64,000 nt of DNA from Catenaria anguillulae PL171. Its lineage: Eukaryota; Blastocladiomycota; Blastocladiomycetes; Blastocladiales; Catenariaceae. Below, piece after piece: positions 45,566 to 54,738 of the stretch. The notes beneath the pieces were generated by a model. The model worked only from the letters and a program-made list of their open reading frames with translations. It was not told the DNA's origin and did not search any database. The stretch spans positions 124,001 through 188,000 of the forward strand of contig MCFL01000043.1 of NCBI GenBank assembly GCA_002102555.1, read 5' to 3'. A program made the translations under genes and the position numbers. Every line of letters begins with the position of its first letter. The first letter of the stretch is position 1.

Positions 45566-45851
45566 GGTGGTGATTGTGTATCGTGTATCGTACATTGGCA
45601 TGCATGTGTTGCGATGCAATGGATGGGGGAATGAATGAATCTCGAGACGCACGACTCACTTCTTGTTTGGGAAGGGTGGGATGAGACCACGTGACTGGTC
45701 TCTCGCTCACCAGACGGAGTGCCCCAAAAGGCAACGCTTTCTTCGATTTCCCACACACGGCCGATTCCATGCACAATATCAGTCAGCAATCCAGCCCTGA
45801 TACAAAACACCCCGAGCAATCCCTCACACCGCACGCCCGCCCCACCCCACC
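45566..45851. promoter_or_regulatory. Divergent promoter between IPI3 and the NPC2-like gene
   Basis: 286 bases separate the two start codons. Both 5' UTRs and promoters must fit here. No recognised motif. Confidence 0.45.
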
Positions 45852-46430
45852 ATGCACTCGCCCCTCCATCTCCTCCTCGTGGCGGTCGTCTTGCTGGCCG
45901 CCGCCTCCCAAGTGCTCGTGGTCCACGCCATTCCGCTCGTAGCCTCTGCATCTGCCGCCGACCGCTACCAATCGCCCCTCGGCGGCCTCAACACACTCAC
46001 CACGCCGCTTTCGAAACTGGCGCTGACAGCATCGCTCTCGGACGTCAAGCAGTGCGCGAAAAACTCGGACGCGGACGCGCTTGACCTGGAATCGCTCGAA
46101 CTCATCCCGGACCAGCCCAAGCGCGGCGAGCCGCTGCAAGTACGCCTCAAGGGCCAGCTCCGCCGCACGATTGACCGGCCCGCGACGGTCCACGTGCTCG
46201 TCAAGCTCGGACGGTTCATCCAGCTGCTCAAGCAGGACTTGGACTTGTGCAACGAGGTGGGGCGCGTCGACTTGACGTGTCCGTTGCAGCAGGGCCCGAT
46301 TGTCATTGATAAGAAGTTTGATTTGCCAAATGAGATCCCGCCGGGCACCTACTATGTCACGGCGGATATTACCGATCAAGAGGGCGGGCCCGTGACGTGT
46401 GTCCAAGTGGCAGTCAAGTTTGATTTGTGA
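45852..46430 (+). CDS. ML-domain lipid-transfer protein (NPC2-like)
   Basis: ML-domain proteins bind a lipid inside a beta-sandwich; NPC2 carries sterols in lysosomes or vacuoles, and fungal relatives bind phosphatidylglycerol/inositol. The single exon encodes 192 residues with a clear signal peptide (hydrophobic core LLLVAVVLLAAASQVLVV, about 6-23). The mature part has SDVKQC near its start, the central pair LDLC...LTCPL, the IPPGTYYV turn and a C-terminal GPVTCVQV. This spacing of four cysteines and the PPG/Y motif are the family's hallmarks. The protein probably acts in the secretory pathway or vacuole. Together with the Osh3-like gene at 62 kb it gives the window two lipid-transfer functions. 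Confidence 0.88.
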   Translation: MHSPLHLLLVAVVLLAAASQVLVVHAIPLVASASAADRYQSPLGGLNTLTTPLSKLALTASLSDVKQCAKNSDADALDLESLELIPDQPKRGEPLQVRLKGQLRRTIDRPATVHVLVKLGRFIQLLKQDLDLCNEVGRVDLTCPLQQGPIVIDKKFDLPNEIPPGTYYVTADITDQEGGPVTCVQVAVKFDL

Positions 46431-46624
46431 ACGTGTATTTGCCGAGGTTGGCCAGTTCTGTTGTATCTCTCTCATCAATGGCTGGTGTTTGTGTACACAA
46501 GTAGTTGTCAAGCACCCTTTCCTGTTTTTATTGATTCAATCATCTCCTGCTTGTTTCCCTCTGTCTATCCATTGATCCATATCAGTTGCTTCTCATGTAA
46601 ATACAACACACAATCACACGCATT

Positions 46625-47480
46625 TCATGCATTTGGTATCGATGTACCATCCTCATGCTCAGTCTCGGACTCGGATGCAGGGTCCAGAAACTTGACTTTA
46701 TCCTTGCCAACCACCTCACCAACCTTGAAAATCAACTCCTCGAGTTCCTTGTCCAAGGCATCCATCCGACTTTGCAATCCTACATCTACATATGTTTCAT
46801 GCAAGAGCTGGCGTCAGTTTGACCAACATATCCATGGGGAAGAAAAAAAAAAAAAAAAAAAAAAAAGAGAGAGAGAACGTATACATACAGTCACGAACCC
46901 CGCTAACCACGGCGCCAGCTCTCCTGGCCCTCAATACGGCCTCGCCCGCAACGCCCGTTACCTGTCCCTGGACATCCACCACCAGCGTACTCAACTTGCG
47001 CTGCGTCGCCGCGACGCGTTTGAGGTGTGCGTTGGTGGCGTGGCCCAGGTGGCCCACGACCAGTGGCGCGTCGGCAAGTGGGGCGGACGACGACCGCGAT
47101 GATGAGGATGATGGCGAAGTTAAGGGTGAAGACGGGTTGGGTGAAGTGGACGATGTAGCAAATAGGGAAAGCCATGATGCGCCGCGCGAGGGTACACCGC
47201 CAGGTGGTACGTTGGTCTGGGTACTGGTGGACAGGGAAGTGGTCGAGGACTGCAGGGTCGAGTCGCGGTCGTCGCCGTCGTCGTCATTGGCAGCGTTCGT
47301 GGCAGCCCCAGGCGAATCGGATGCTTGCCTGGTGCGTGCTGTCGTGGCGGACGGCGTTTGTGGTCGAGATCCCGAAGCTGGGGTTTGCGGGCGCGATCGA
47401 GGCTTGGACGCTGGTCGCAAAAACTCGGCAGTTTGGGCGTTGCGCTTGGTTTTGGAAGGCGGATCAGGTCTTGGTACCAT
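46625..47480 (-). CDS. Small protein with C-terminal coiled coil, unrecognised
   Basis: Exons 46889-47480 and 46625-46785 join in phase (gtatgt donor, catatgtag acceptor) and give about 250 residues. The first half is Ser/Pro/Thr-rich. The second half is helical, from LVVGHLGHATNAHLKRVAA through GVRDYVGLQSRMDALDKEL to a short acidic tail. The size and helical C-terminus recall small subunits of BLOC/BORC-type tethering complexes, but this is speculative. The start is uncertain: ATG 47480 opens this frame, while a frame just upstream (GTNVDDLPVWYQDLIRL) looks coding and would need a 38-nt intron or a base change. The intron carries a 25-base homopolymer. Confidence 0.6.
46842..46866. repeat. 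25-base A run followed by GA repeats, inside an intron
   Basis: On the plus strand a run of 25 A (46842-46866) continues into GAGAGAGAGA. Read on the minus strand it is a long pyrimidine tract within the intron of the coiled-coil gene. The length of such a run is error-prone in any assembly. Confidence 0.9.
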
Positions 47481-48336
47481 ACAGGAAGGTCGTCAACGTT
47501 GGTCCCTGGTGGAAGCTGAGCCAAGGTGGAAGCATCGGTTGAGGAAGAGGAAGCAGACGAGTAGAATGGGATGCTCGGCAGCGACCACCGGATGTTGGCC
47601 GTGGTTGCAGCTGTTGACGTCGGTAGTTGCGCTGTTGGGGTGGCTGCAGTGACAACCGTGATGACCTGGTCCTGCGTTGAGTGAGTGGCGGCGCGATAGT
47701 TGTCGGACCAGGTCTCGCGTCGGCGGTCGGCTTGCTGGCTTCGTTGCCCTACACACGGATCATCTCATGGGTTGGTATGGCATTCGTGTCGGTGGAGGGC
47801 ATGGCGGGCTCAAAGGGACAAGGAGCACTCCAATCCACACCATGACATTGACTCGGACGTTGCTCGTTGCTTGTGGGTGTTGGCGGTGGTGATGACGATG
47901 AGCTGATGTTGTGAGCTTTTTGTGATTAATATGAAATGAGCTTGTCTTTGAATGGCGTAAAGGTTATAATTTCGTTGGCTTTTCATGTCCATGGGTCGAA
48001 TCCTTGACCATTTAATTTAAAATAAATAATGTGCATTTCAGATTCTTAGCGCATGACAGACGTCAATTCATAACTGTTCAGTCTATGCTCGCGTGGTGAC
48101 ACCAAAACACTTGCATTCGCCCGAGCCATTGCCGATAGCCGTCAAGTTAATCCGCAACGAAGCACGGAAGCAGGCGAGTTTGACCGCCCCCCACCAACGC
48201 TTCATCCTGCCATTGTGTGTACGTAACACTCCAGGCATGCTGCGGCAGATGCGGACCAAGAAAACTAAATGCTTAGTACATACATACAAGGGAGTGTCCA
48301 CAAACGTTTAACATGCAAAACACACAACACAAGGAT
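47481..48336. other. Intergenic or uncertain 5' region, no further gene supported
   Basis: About 850 bases. The first 200 may hold an upstream exon of the coiled-coil gene (minus). 47900-48080 is A/T-rich. No RNA gene fits: a tRNA B-box-like sequence near 47995 has no matching A-box or acceptor stem. Confidence 0.35.
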
Positions 48337-48989
48337 CTACCACAACTCGCGCCTCCGCTGCCGATCCCGGATATGCTGCAGAGTCGACGGCGGCAACCTG
48401 GCAACCCGCTCGGCCTCGACTTCTGCCAACTTTGCGGCGCGCTGCTCGGGACACTTTGCCACAATGGAAATGGCAATGCCAGAGACGCCATACTTGGCGG
48501 CAAGCTTGCGCACCGTCCACTGGTCAGGATCCTGCGCCCGCAAGGCCTTGATTTCTTGGATTTCGGCCGCCGTCAGCACCTTTTTGCTGTTGCGAGGGGC
48601 TCGATGGGATCGGAAAGCGGCGAGGCAAGCGACGTGGGTGCAAACTTGTGGCTTGTGGGCGGGAGGTTGCCCCTGTCAAAGACGGGCTCGAAGGCGGCCG
48701 AGTTGAGATGGATGGTGGTGCCGTCGGACAGCTTGGCGACATGGGGAAGCAGTTTCGGGAGCGATTTGGCCTTGAGCTTGATGGGCAGCGGCTCGAGGGG
48801 CTTTGCGGGCATGAGCGGGAGGGAAGCGAGGGCGGGCGGGGTGCCGGGCGTAGACGGGATCGGGCGCGGGGCCAAGTACTTTGCTGGGTGCAGGGGCTTG
48901 AGCTTGGAGAAGGGGACCTTGTTGCGCTGGGCAGCAGACACGGCTCGGACGCTGGCCAGGACGCTGGTGCCAGCAGTGGACGACGACAT
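48337..48989 (-). CDS. MRPL20: Mitochondrial large-subunit ribosomal protein mL58 (MRPL20), one frame break
   Basis: This fungal-type protein belongs to the 54S mitoribosomal subunit. The C-terminal part carries the family pattern: LTAAEIQEIKALRAQDPDQW, TVRKLAAKYGVS, a KCPEQR segment and a basic QHIRDRQRRRELW end. The N-terminal part (from ATG 48989) is basic, Pro/Lys/Leu-rich and fits a presequence plus the variable N-domain. The two parts are in different frames and meet near 48581-48610. The clear RNSKKVLT lead-in includes a five-base homopolymer, and one missing base would join them as a 217-residue protein. No intron of reasonable size fits. The gene is divergent from the dehydrogenase at 49307. 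Confidence 0.85.
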
Positions 48990-49306
48990 GATGGATTTTT
49001 TATATTACTCTGAGGATGATTGCATTCGGTTGCGTTCAATGCATTCCATTGCTGTATTGCATTATGCATGGAATCATCACTTATTGTGCACAGGATGATG
49101 GATCGGCCATCACCACAGGTCCATGTGCAAGAATTGTGACGGATGGGATGGGCTTCCGATCCGCCTTGCCGTTCCAATTTGTTGTCCGCACCTCCACACG
49201 TTGTCAGTCGTCGGTCGGCCAGATGGTCTGTTCTGCCGATTCTACATGGGTCGCTGATGTGACGTGACATCAGACCTCTCCATCCACCCTATTCACACAT
49301 CAACAA
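48990..49306. promoter_or_regulatory. Divergent promoter between mL58 and the short-chain dehydrogenase
   Basis: 317 bases between two start codons facing apart. A/T-rich near 48990-49090; no specific element recognised. Confidence 0.4.
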
Positions 49307-50352
49307 ATGAATCAGGTTATATCCACAAACGCAGACGCAATGGATCTGTCGCCCTCCCTCTCCTGGCTGCTCACGGCCATCACCGCTGGCGCCCTCGCCA
49401 CAACCACCCTTCTCCACCTGCGTTTCCGGCACCGCCAAGCCAACCGCCTGGCCAAACGCCGCGGCCTCCACATTGTTCTCGTTGGCGCCTCCTCGGGCGT
49501 CGGCGAACAACTCGCCTATCAGTACGCCTCGCGCGGCGCACGCCTCGTCCTTGCTGCCCGGCGCGAGTCGCTTTTGGCCAGTGTCCGCGAGCAATGCCTG
49601 GTTTGGGCGGAACACAGGTCACTTGCGTCAAGACAGACGTCACTTGCCATGCCGATTTGCGCAACCTGCACACCATCGCCACACAGTGTCTTGATGGACA
49701 CATTGACTCGGTCATTTACTGTGTCGGGGCACTCACCATCTGCCCCTTTGACGCCACGCTCGCCGCCTCGGACGAGCAAGCCGCCAACCTTATAGATCAG
49801 GTGTTCAAGGTCAACGCCACGGCACCCATCTTGCTCGCTCGTCTCTTTCTCCCATCCTTGCGGGAAACCGCGCTCAAGGTCGCCTCCACGCGCAGGCACT
49901 CAGCGTCTTCGTCTCGCAAGTCGGCAGTCAAGGAGGTGCCGCCGCACTTGCAACCTAACATCACCGTCATTTCGTCAGTCGCAGGCTTGCTCCCGGCCCC
50001 GTCACGTGCGCTCTATTGCGCATCCAAGGCAGCACTCCATGGATTCTTTGATTCGTTACGTATCGAAGAGCGCAGGTTCAACCGCGTGTGCCCTGTTCGT
50101 GTGCACCTCGTGGCACCTGGAACCATTGTCGGCACGGATTTGCGTGCCACGGCGCTCGACAAGGCCCTGTGGAAGGACGGCATGCCCGTGGGAAGCAAAA
50201 AAGCCGGGTTGAGTGCTTTGCAAGTCGCGCAAGAGGTTGTGCGGCAGGTCGATGAGGTCCTCGTGTTGCCCAAATGGTACGAGGCGGCAGTCGTCTTGCG
50301 AGCTATTGTACCGGGGGTTGTGGATTACATGGCTGGAAAAAAGTATCAGTAA
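49307..50352 (+). CDS. Membrane-anchored short-chain dehydrogenase/reductase, one frame break
   Basis: An NAD(P)-dependent oxidoreductase of the classical SDR type, near the DHRS7/11-beta-HSD group. An N-terminal hydrophobic segment (LSWLLTAITAGALATTTLL) anchors it, probably in the ER. The cofactor loop is LVGASSGVGEQLA, followed by ARLVLAARRE. The catalytic Ser is in ITVISSVAGLLPAPS and the Tyr-Lys pair in RALYCASKAALHGF. The later PGTIVGTDLRA motif is also typical. The frame changes near 49600 between SVREQC and GLGGTQVTCVKTDV; one base added in the GGTTTGGG stretch would give about 348 residues. No usable intron is present. ATG 49340 is an alternative start. The substrate cannot be predicted. 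Confidence 0.82.
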
Positions 50353-51388
50353 CAGCCAAACTGTATTGATTGAACACTGTATGTGCACTTCGATTTCACT
50401 CCTTATGTACCTCGACGTAAATATCTCATGTGGATCTGTGCTTGATGCCCAGCATTGATGCATAGCACTGTACGTTAGGGAACCAAGGCATGGTTGTTAC
50501 ATGTCTTCTTGCAGTGATCCACCTTGGGTATTTAGCCCATTTGCCTGACACATCTTTATTTACTCGACCACCCACTCTTGCGTCAGCGTGACGCAATCGA
50601 CCATGGTCACCACCACACTTTTCCCGTCTGCTTGTTCCCATCAACAGCCCACAAATACTCGTCCTGCACAAAAGGCGTTGTTCCTGCAATCATCAATATC
50701 AATGTCGGTGCAAGGTGGCAGCGGACATATGGCACACAGCCGACAACCTGAGTCAGCGCTGAGTTGACCATCAATGAGACAAGGAGGAGGTTCTGGCGTG
50801 GAATCCATACAGTCCTTGGACATGGCCGTGTGTGGCCGGCTCAAGGCAAAAGATGAGCCAGGTACATACTCCAGCTTCAGCTCACAAGGAAATCGATTCG
50901 CCTCACACAGTTCCATATAGACTCAGGCAGATCAGTAGCGTGTGTTGACTGTTTGTGTCCAAGCCTGCGGCACTTGGTTTGCCATCGCACGATCCAGTGC
51001 ACGATCTTGACACTTTGGGCCGTGAAAAAACAATGTCCTCTCTCCGGTTATCACCGACTCCAGCGAAATGTGATTCCACTCGTCTCTACCTGCGTCTCTA
51101 CTTGTCTGTCCTGTCCTAGATGCTTGAGCGGTTTCCTTGCTATCAGAGTCTGTCTGTATCGTGTCTCACGCACTCGTCGAGGGTGATCAGCCTTGGCTGA
51201 CTCACATTTGACTTGGTGGCATTACAACACACACAGGCAGGTGTGCCACATAGCCAAGCGCACCAAGTCATCGCATACCACTGGCACTATCGACTGATGC
51301 TGGTGCGGCTCTGGATTCATAGATCTGCCCCTGCCCAGCGTTATACCTCTCGCACTTTGCTCAACCACCAGCCCGACTTGAAGCAACC
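50353..51388. other. Intergenic with an inverted gene remnant
   Basis: Contains the F-box-like remnant at 50500-50640 (minus) and a Cys-rich minus frame just upstream of it (50641-50916), which shares the reading frame but shows no clear match to the paralogues. The remaining sequence up to 51388 is the presumed promoter of paralogue B. Confidence 0.4.
50500..50640 (-). pseudogene. Decayed 3' end of a third large F-box-like paralogue
   Basis: The minus strand encodes VTMVDCVTLTQEWVVE, a stop, then IKMCQANGLNTQG. This aligns without gaps to the C-terminus of paralogue B (VTLANCVDVTQQWVLEYVKL then CQVNGLDSHG), with about 16 identities in 30 positions. The stop codon TAA replaces the conserved Tyr. 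The same frame has another stop just upstream (at 50641-50643). It lies on the opposite strand, about 0.75 kb from paralogue B, so it is a relic of an inverted duplication. Confidence 0.6.
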
Positions 51389-53569
51389 ATGCACCATCAC
51401 CAGCATCAAGCCTACAAGAATGCCGGCCGCTTCGGATTACTCCAGGCCGAACTCATCCAAGACCTTGTGACCCACCATCTGCCTGCAAGAGATCAACTCG
51501 CTCTTGGTCGGTCGTGCAAGTGGCTGCGCTCCATCGTCCAACATTCGTCCGCGGCGTGGCAAATGCTCTTCCACCCATCGGCACCTCTTTTGGAGTTGAC
51601 CCGCCCCGTCCTTGGAACCAACAGCTTGCCTACTCCACTCAAACCCGGCTTCATCGCATGCTTGCCCATTGGCCGCCTCCCGAGCCAGTTGGCATGGGTC
51701 GCAAGGGAGCAAACTAGCGTTTGTTTCAGAGACGCCATCTTTGCCGGCTCGCTTGTTGCGATCCAAAGACGGCCGCCTCCAAGATTGTCGTCGGCTCCAT
51801 TCGCTCGACCAAGCAATATCGAGGGTGGGTTCTCGTGTGTCAACGAGTGCTTCTGCCAATGTTGTGGATGGGACGTAGTCAACAACTTGTCGCTCCACCT
51901 GCCGCTATTCCTCAACCAAGATCACTTTGACTCTTCGTTTCCGCTCTTGTACGACCAAGTGTCTTGCGCGATCCTCGATGGCCAGTCGCTTGACAGTCCG
52001 CCATCTCTACCATACTCTTTGGTCACGAGCTTCTTTCCCCAACTCGTCCGCAACATGGCTGCTCGGCTTGCGCTCACGGCCAATCTGCCGACCGCCAACG
52101 ATCTCGAGACTTTGGTCCAAGTCCAAGCTCTTTGGCGCGCAACCATCCATCGATTCAACCGCAACTCAATGGCCTGGGTCACAGAAAAGATTCGCACCCA
52201 GATCGACAGCCTTTCTCGGGGCGGTCAACGCGCTCGCCAAGTGCCGCTCATGGAACTCGTTTCGCTTCTGCACGTCTCTACAGGCAGTTCCGGCCGTGAG
52301 GAATGGACGTGGCTCAAGATTGCGCACATGATTGTCCAAGAAAACACGATTCGGTTGTTTGAGTACATTCGGGCATGTCGTGGATGCAACAACAAGGTCC
52401 CTAGCTTGGTCCGGCTTCCCGAAAATGCATTGTGGTTGGCCAACAAGGTTGCCGAGGGTCGGTTTGATGGGTGCGGATTCGTGCCGTGGCAGATTTTGCT
52501 CTTCCATGTTCGCATTCTGCGAGCAACGAGCTCCCTTTTGACCAACAAGAGCCCATCGCCCGCATTCGCACGCATCGCTGGTCGGCTCGATCGCGAGCAA
52601 CATCTTGTTCCTGGCCCACTGGCTCGCCTTCTCCATGCATATCTCGTCCAACAAGCCCGCTCGCCCAATGGCGCATGCTCATCGTGGGCCGGAATCTGGC
52701 GCGGACTTGGTGCCGCTCCCATGCAGCCGGCTGCCTTGACCAAATGGCTCGACTGGTGTTTCACACAAGCAAAGCTTCGACCAGCCAACGTTCAGCGCGT
52801 TGGGCTTATCAACTCGCCCTATTTCCCACAAATCTGCCCGATTTGCCCGCTTCCGCGAAGACGCCATCCGGATCGGCCCCTTTCATTGGTGACGTTTCAC
52901 CCAACGCACCGATTCAGCCTATTCTCGCCACCTCGGGTCGCGCTTCCTGTGGCCGAATTCACACTCATTGCGCTCAACCGCAAGGGTGCATTCCTGTACG
53001 CCCACAGCAACACGTTTGGCGTTCATGGCATGGACTCTGGGTTCTTGTCCCTGCACATCGAGCCCACACCGCACGGGTCACAAGAAACAACACTGCATCT
53101 GGACAAACTCGACCCAACCGTTGCGTATGTGGCAGTTGTCACGTCCCACTCGAAACCCGCTTCCGACCCGTACCCTTCCACCGTGTATGCAACAAGCACT
53201 GACATTCGTGAGTGTCCCGAGTCGTGGGGTCCGCAAGATACTCAAGCCTTGCCAAAGATGGTCTCGCGGTTATCGTGGGTATGTTGCCGCGGGCTCGATG
53301 ATGGGAAATGGGACTTGGTTCGAGCGACGGCAGTGCCGCGAAATGGTGGTCGCGTTGTCATGTGGTATGATTCGAGTCCGGGCAGGCATGCATGGTTGAT
53401 TTCGAGACAAGGTTCTGCAAGTAGGGATTTGGAGGATGCCTCGAATTTCGATGTGACACTGGCCAATTGCGTGGACGTGACCCAGCAGTGGGTGCTTGAG
53501 TATGTGAAACTGTGTCAGGTAAATGGGCTCGATTCGCACGGGGTTTCGAGAACGGAGAGCCATCCGTAA
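51389..53569 (+). CDS. Large F-box-like protein, paralogue B
   Basis: A single exon of 726 codons; ATG at 51389. It aligns end to end with paralogue A (9972-12188). Both have KNAG.FG near residue 10-25, an F-box-like LALGRSCKWLRSIVQ, FFPQLVRN, ARQVPLMELVSLLH, IRLFEY, GFVPWQILLF, GLGAAPMQPAALTKWLDWC, GLDDGKWDLVRA and WVLEY. The C-terminal region has repeated beta-like strands (EFTLIALNRKGAFLYAHSN, AYVAVVTSHS) that may form a folded domain. It is probably an SCF substrate adaptor. Nothing suggests a break or an intron. Confidence 0.8.
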   Translation: MHHHQHQAYKNAGRFGLLQAELIQDLVTHHLPARDQLALGRSCKWLRSIVQHSSAAWQMLFHPSAPLLELTRPVLGTNSLPTPLKPGFIACLPIGRLPSQLAWVAREQTSVCFRDAIFAGSLVAIQRRPPPRLSSAPFARPSNIEGGFSCVNECFCQCCGWDVVNNLSLHLPLFLNQDHFDSSFPLLYDQVSCAILDGQSLDSPPSLPYSLVTSFFPQLVRNMAARLALTANLPTANDLETLVQVQALWRATIHRFNRNSMAWVTEKIRTQIDSLSRGGQRARQVPLMELVSLLHVSTGSSGREEWTWLKIAHMIVQENTIRLFEYIRACRGCNNKVPSLVRLPENALWLANKVAEGRFDGCGFVPWQILLFHVRILRATSSLLTNKSPSPAFARIAGRLDREQHLVPGPLARLLHAYLVQQARSPNGACSSWAGIWRGLGAAPMQPAALTKWLDWCFTQAKLRPANVQRVGLINSPYFPQICPICPLPRRRHPDRPLSLVTFHPTHRFSLFSPPRVALPVAEFTLIALNRKGAFLYAHSNTFGVHGMDSGFLSLHIEPTPHGSQETTLHLDKLDPTVAYVAVVTSHSKPASDPYPSTVYATSTDIRECPESWGPQDTQALPKMVSRLSWVCCRGLDDGKWDLVRATAVPRNGGRVVMWYDSSPGRHAWLISRQGSASRDLEDASNFDVTLANCVDVTQQWVLEYVKLCQVNGLDSHGVSRTESHP

Positions 53570-54738
53570 CGTGGCAAAATATTATCAGTACGTACACATT
53601 GCTAGATTCAAAGTTGACGCGGACGATACGTGTGGAGAAGACATGCCTGATTCGGGGAAAAGTGTGTGAAGGATACGAGCTTAGGCGCTACCAGGGTCTG
53701 CTGGTGTTTTCTGTGTGCACAGGACGGATCTGAACCGTGCGATTCCCCAGTTAGATAAATAGGTATCAAACAAGGAAGAAAACAAGACCAAAGAGCAGAA
53801 AAGGGTTTGGGTGCGACCTTGACTCCATCAACACCATGGGCGCCAAAGGAAGGTGTAAGTCGGATCGGGGACCGACCCAAGTCTGAGGATGGGAGTCAAG
53901 GCACGCGATGGTCTTTGGTCATGTTGCGGTCAGGCAGCATGACTGATCGCCGACATATGGCGAGAATTATTTCGAAGCTGTGTTCTTCATGCTTGCGTGT
54001 CCAAGTGAGTCGAAAACTGCCAGCGGCGGACAACCGTGGCGCGTGCAGACCGACTTGGACTTGGATTTAGAGTGAGGATAGACCAAAGCCCGAGGATTCA
54101 TCATAACGTGTGTCATGTAATTCAAATCGAAATGGAGAAACCAATGAAGGTAGCGAGAGAGAAAACACGACTGGGTTGGGAGATAAGGAAATCAAGCGAA
54201 GAGTATGGATTTGGTGTATGGAGGGGCGTTGAATATCACGTCCACCCCGCCGAGTAAACGAGCGAAAGAGAGATTGTCAAATGTCGTACTGCCCAGCGAG
54301 GCACAGGCAGGGAGTAGGGCGGGTAACCTGGAAGGAGGGGACAACTGGTTCGGAACGCAAAACACGAAGGGTCAAAGAAACTGAGGGCCGACAGTCAAGG
54401 AAGGCAGGCAAGGGAAAATTACGCAAGAAGAACAGCAACGCAAACGAAAAGCAAAGAAACATCGAAAGAGAGACGGGTAAGAAAATGTAGATGCAAGTGG
54501 GGGTAGATCATTTCCAGTTCATGACATGGGGTGGGAGGGGGAGGAAGCAAGAGAAAAGGGGAGGGAGGGCGAGCGGATAGGGCGAAACGGGTTTGTCAAG
54601 GGCAAATGAGACAGGGACAACAGCAATAAAGTGACCAATGCATACGAGCGCGATCCGAGCAACACAAGGCGGATCCAAGACGACTTGACCATTTTGGCTC
54701 AGACAAAGCCATTCACCCCGCAGGTTCGCACCATACAT
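53570..54738. other. Intergenic between convergent genes, 1.17 kb
   Basis: Lies between the 3' ends of paralogue B (plus) and the cyclin (minus). From 54100 to 54600 the plus strand is purine-rich (GA-biased). No gene, RNA or repeat supported. Confidence 0.4.

Noticed and set aside
47930-48010. tRNA-like B-box (gggtcgaatcc)
   Set aside because: No A-box at the right distance and no pairing acceptor or anticodon stems.
49601-49617. 17-nt GT-AG segment that would restore the dehydrogenase frame
   Set aside because: Far below any fungal intron length, and it would delete conserved residues of the SDR fold; a base error is more likely.
50641-50916. Cys-rich 91-codon minus ORF as an independent small secreted protein
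   Set aside because: It lacks a hydrophobic signal sequence and runs in frame into the F-box-like relic, so it is more likely part of decayed sequence.
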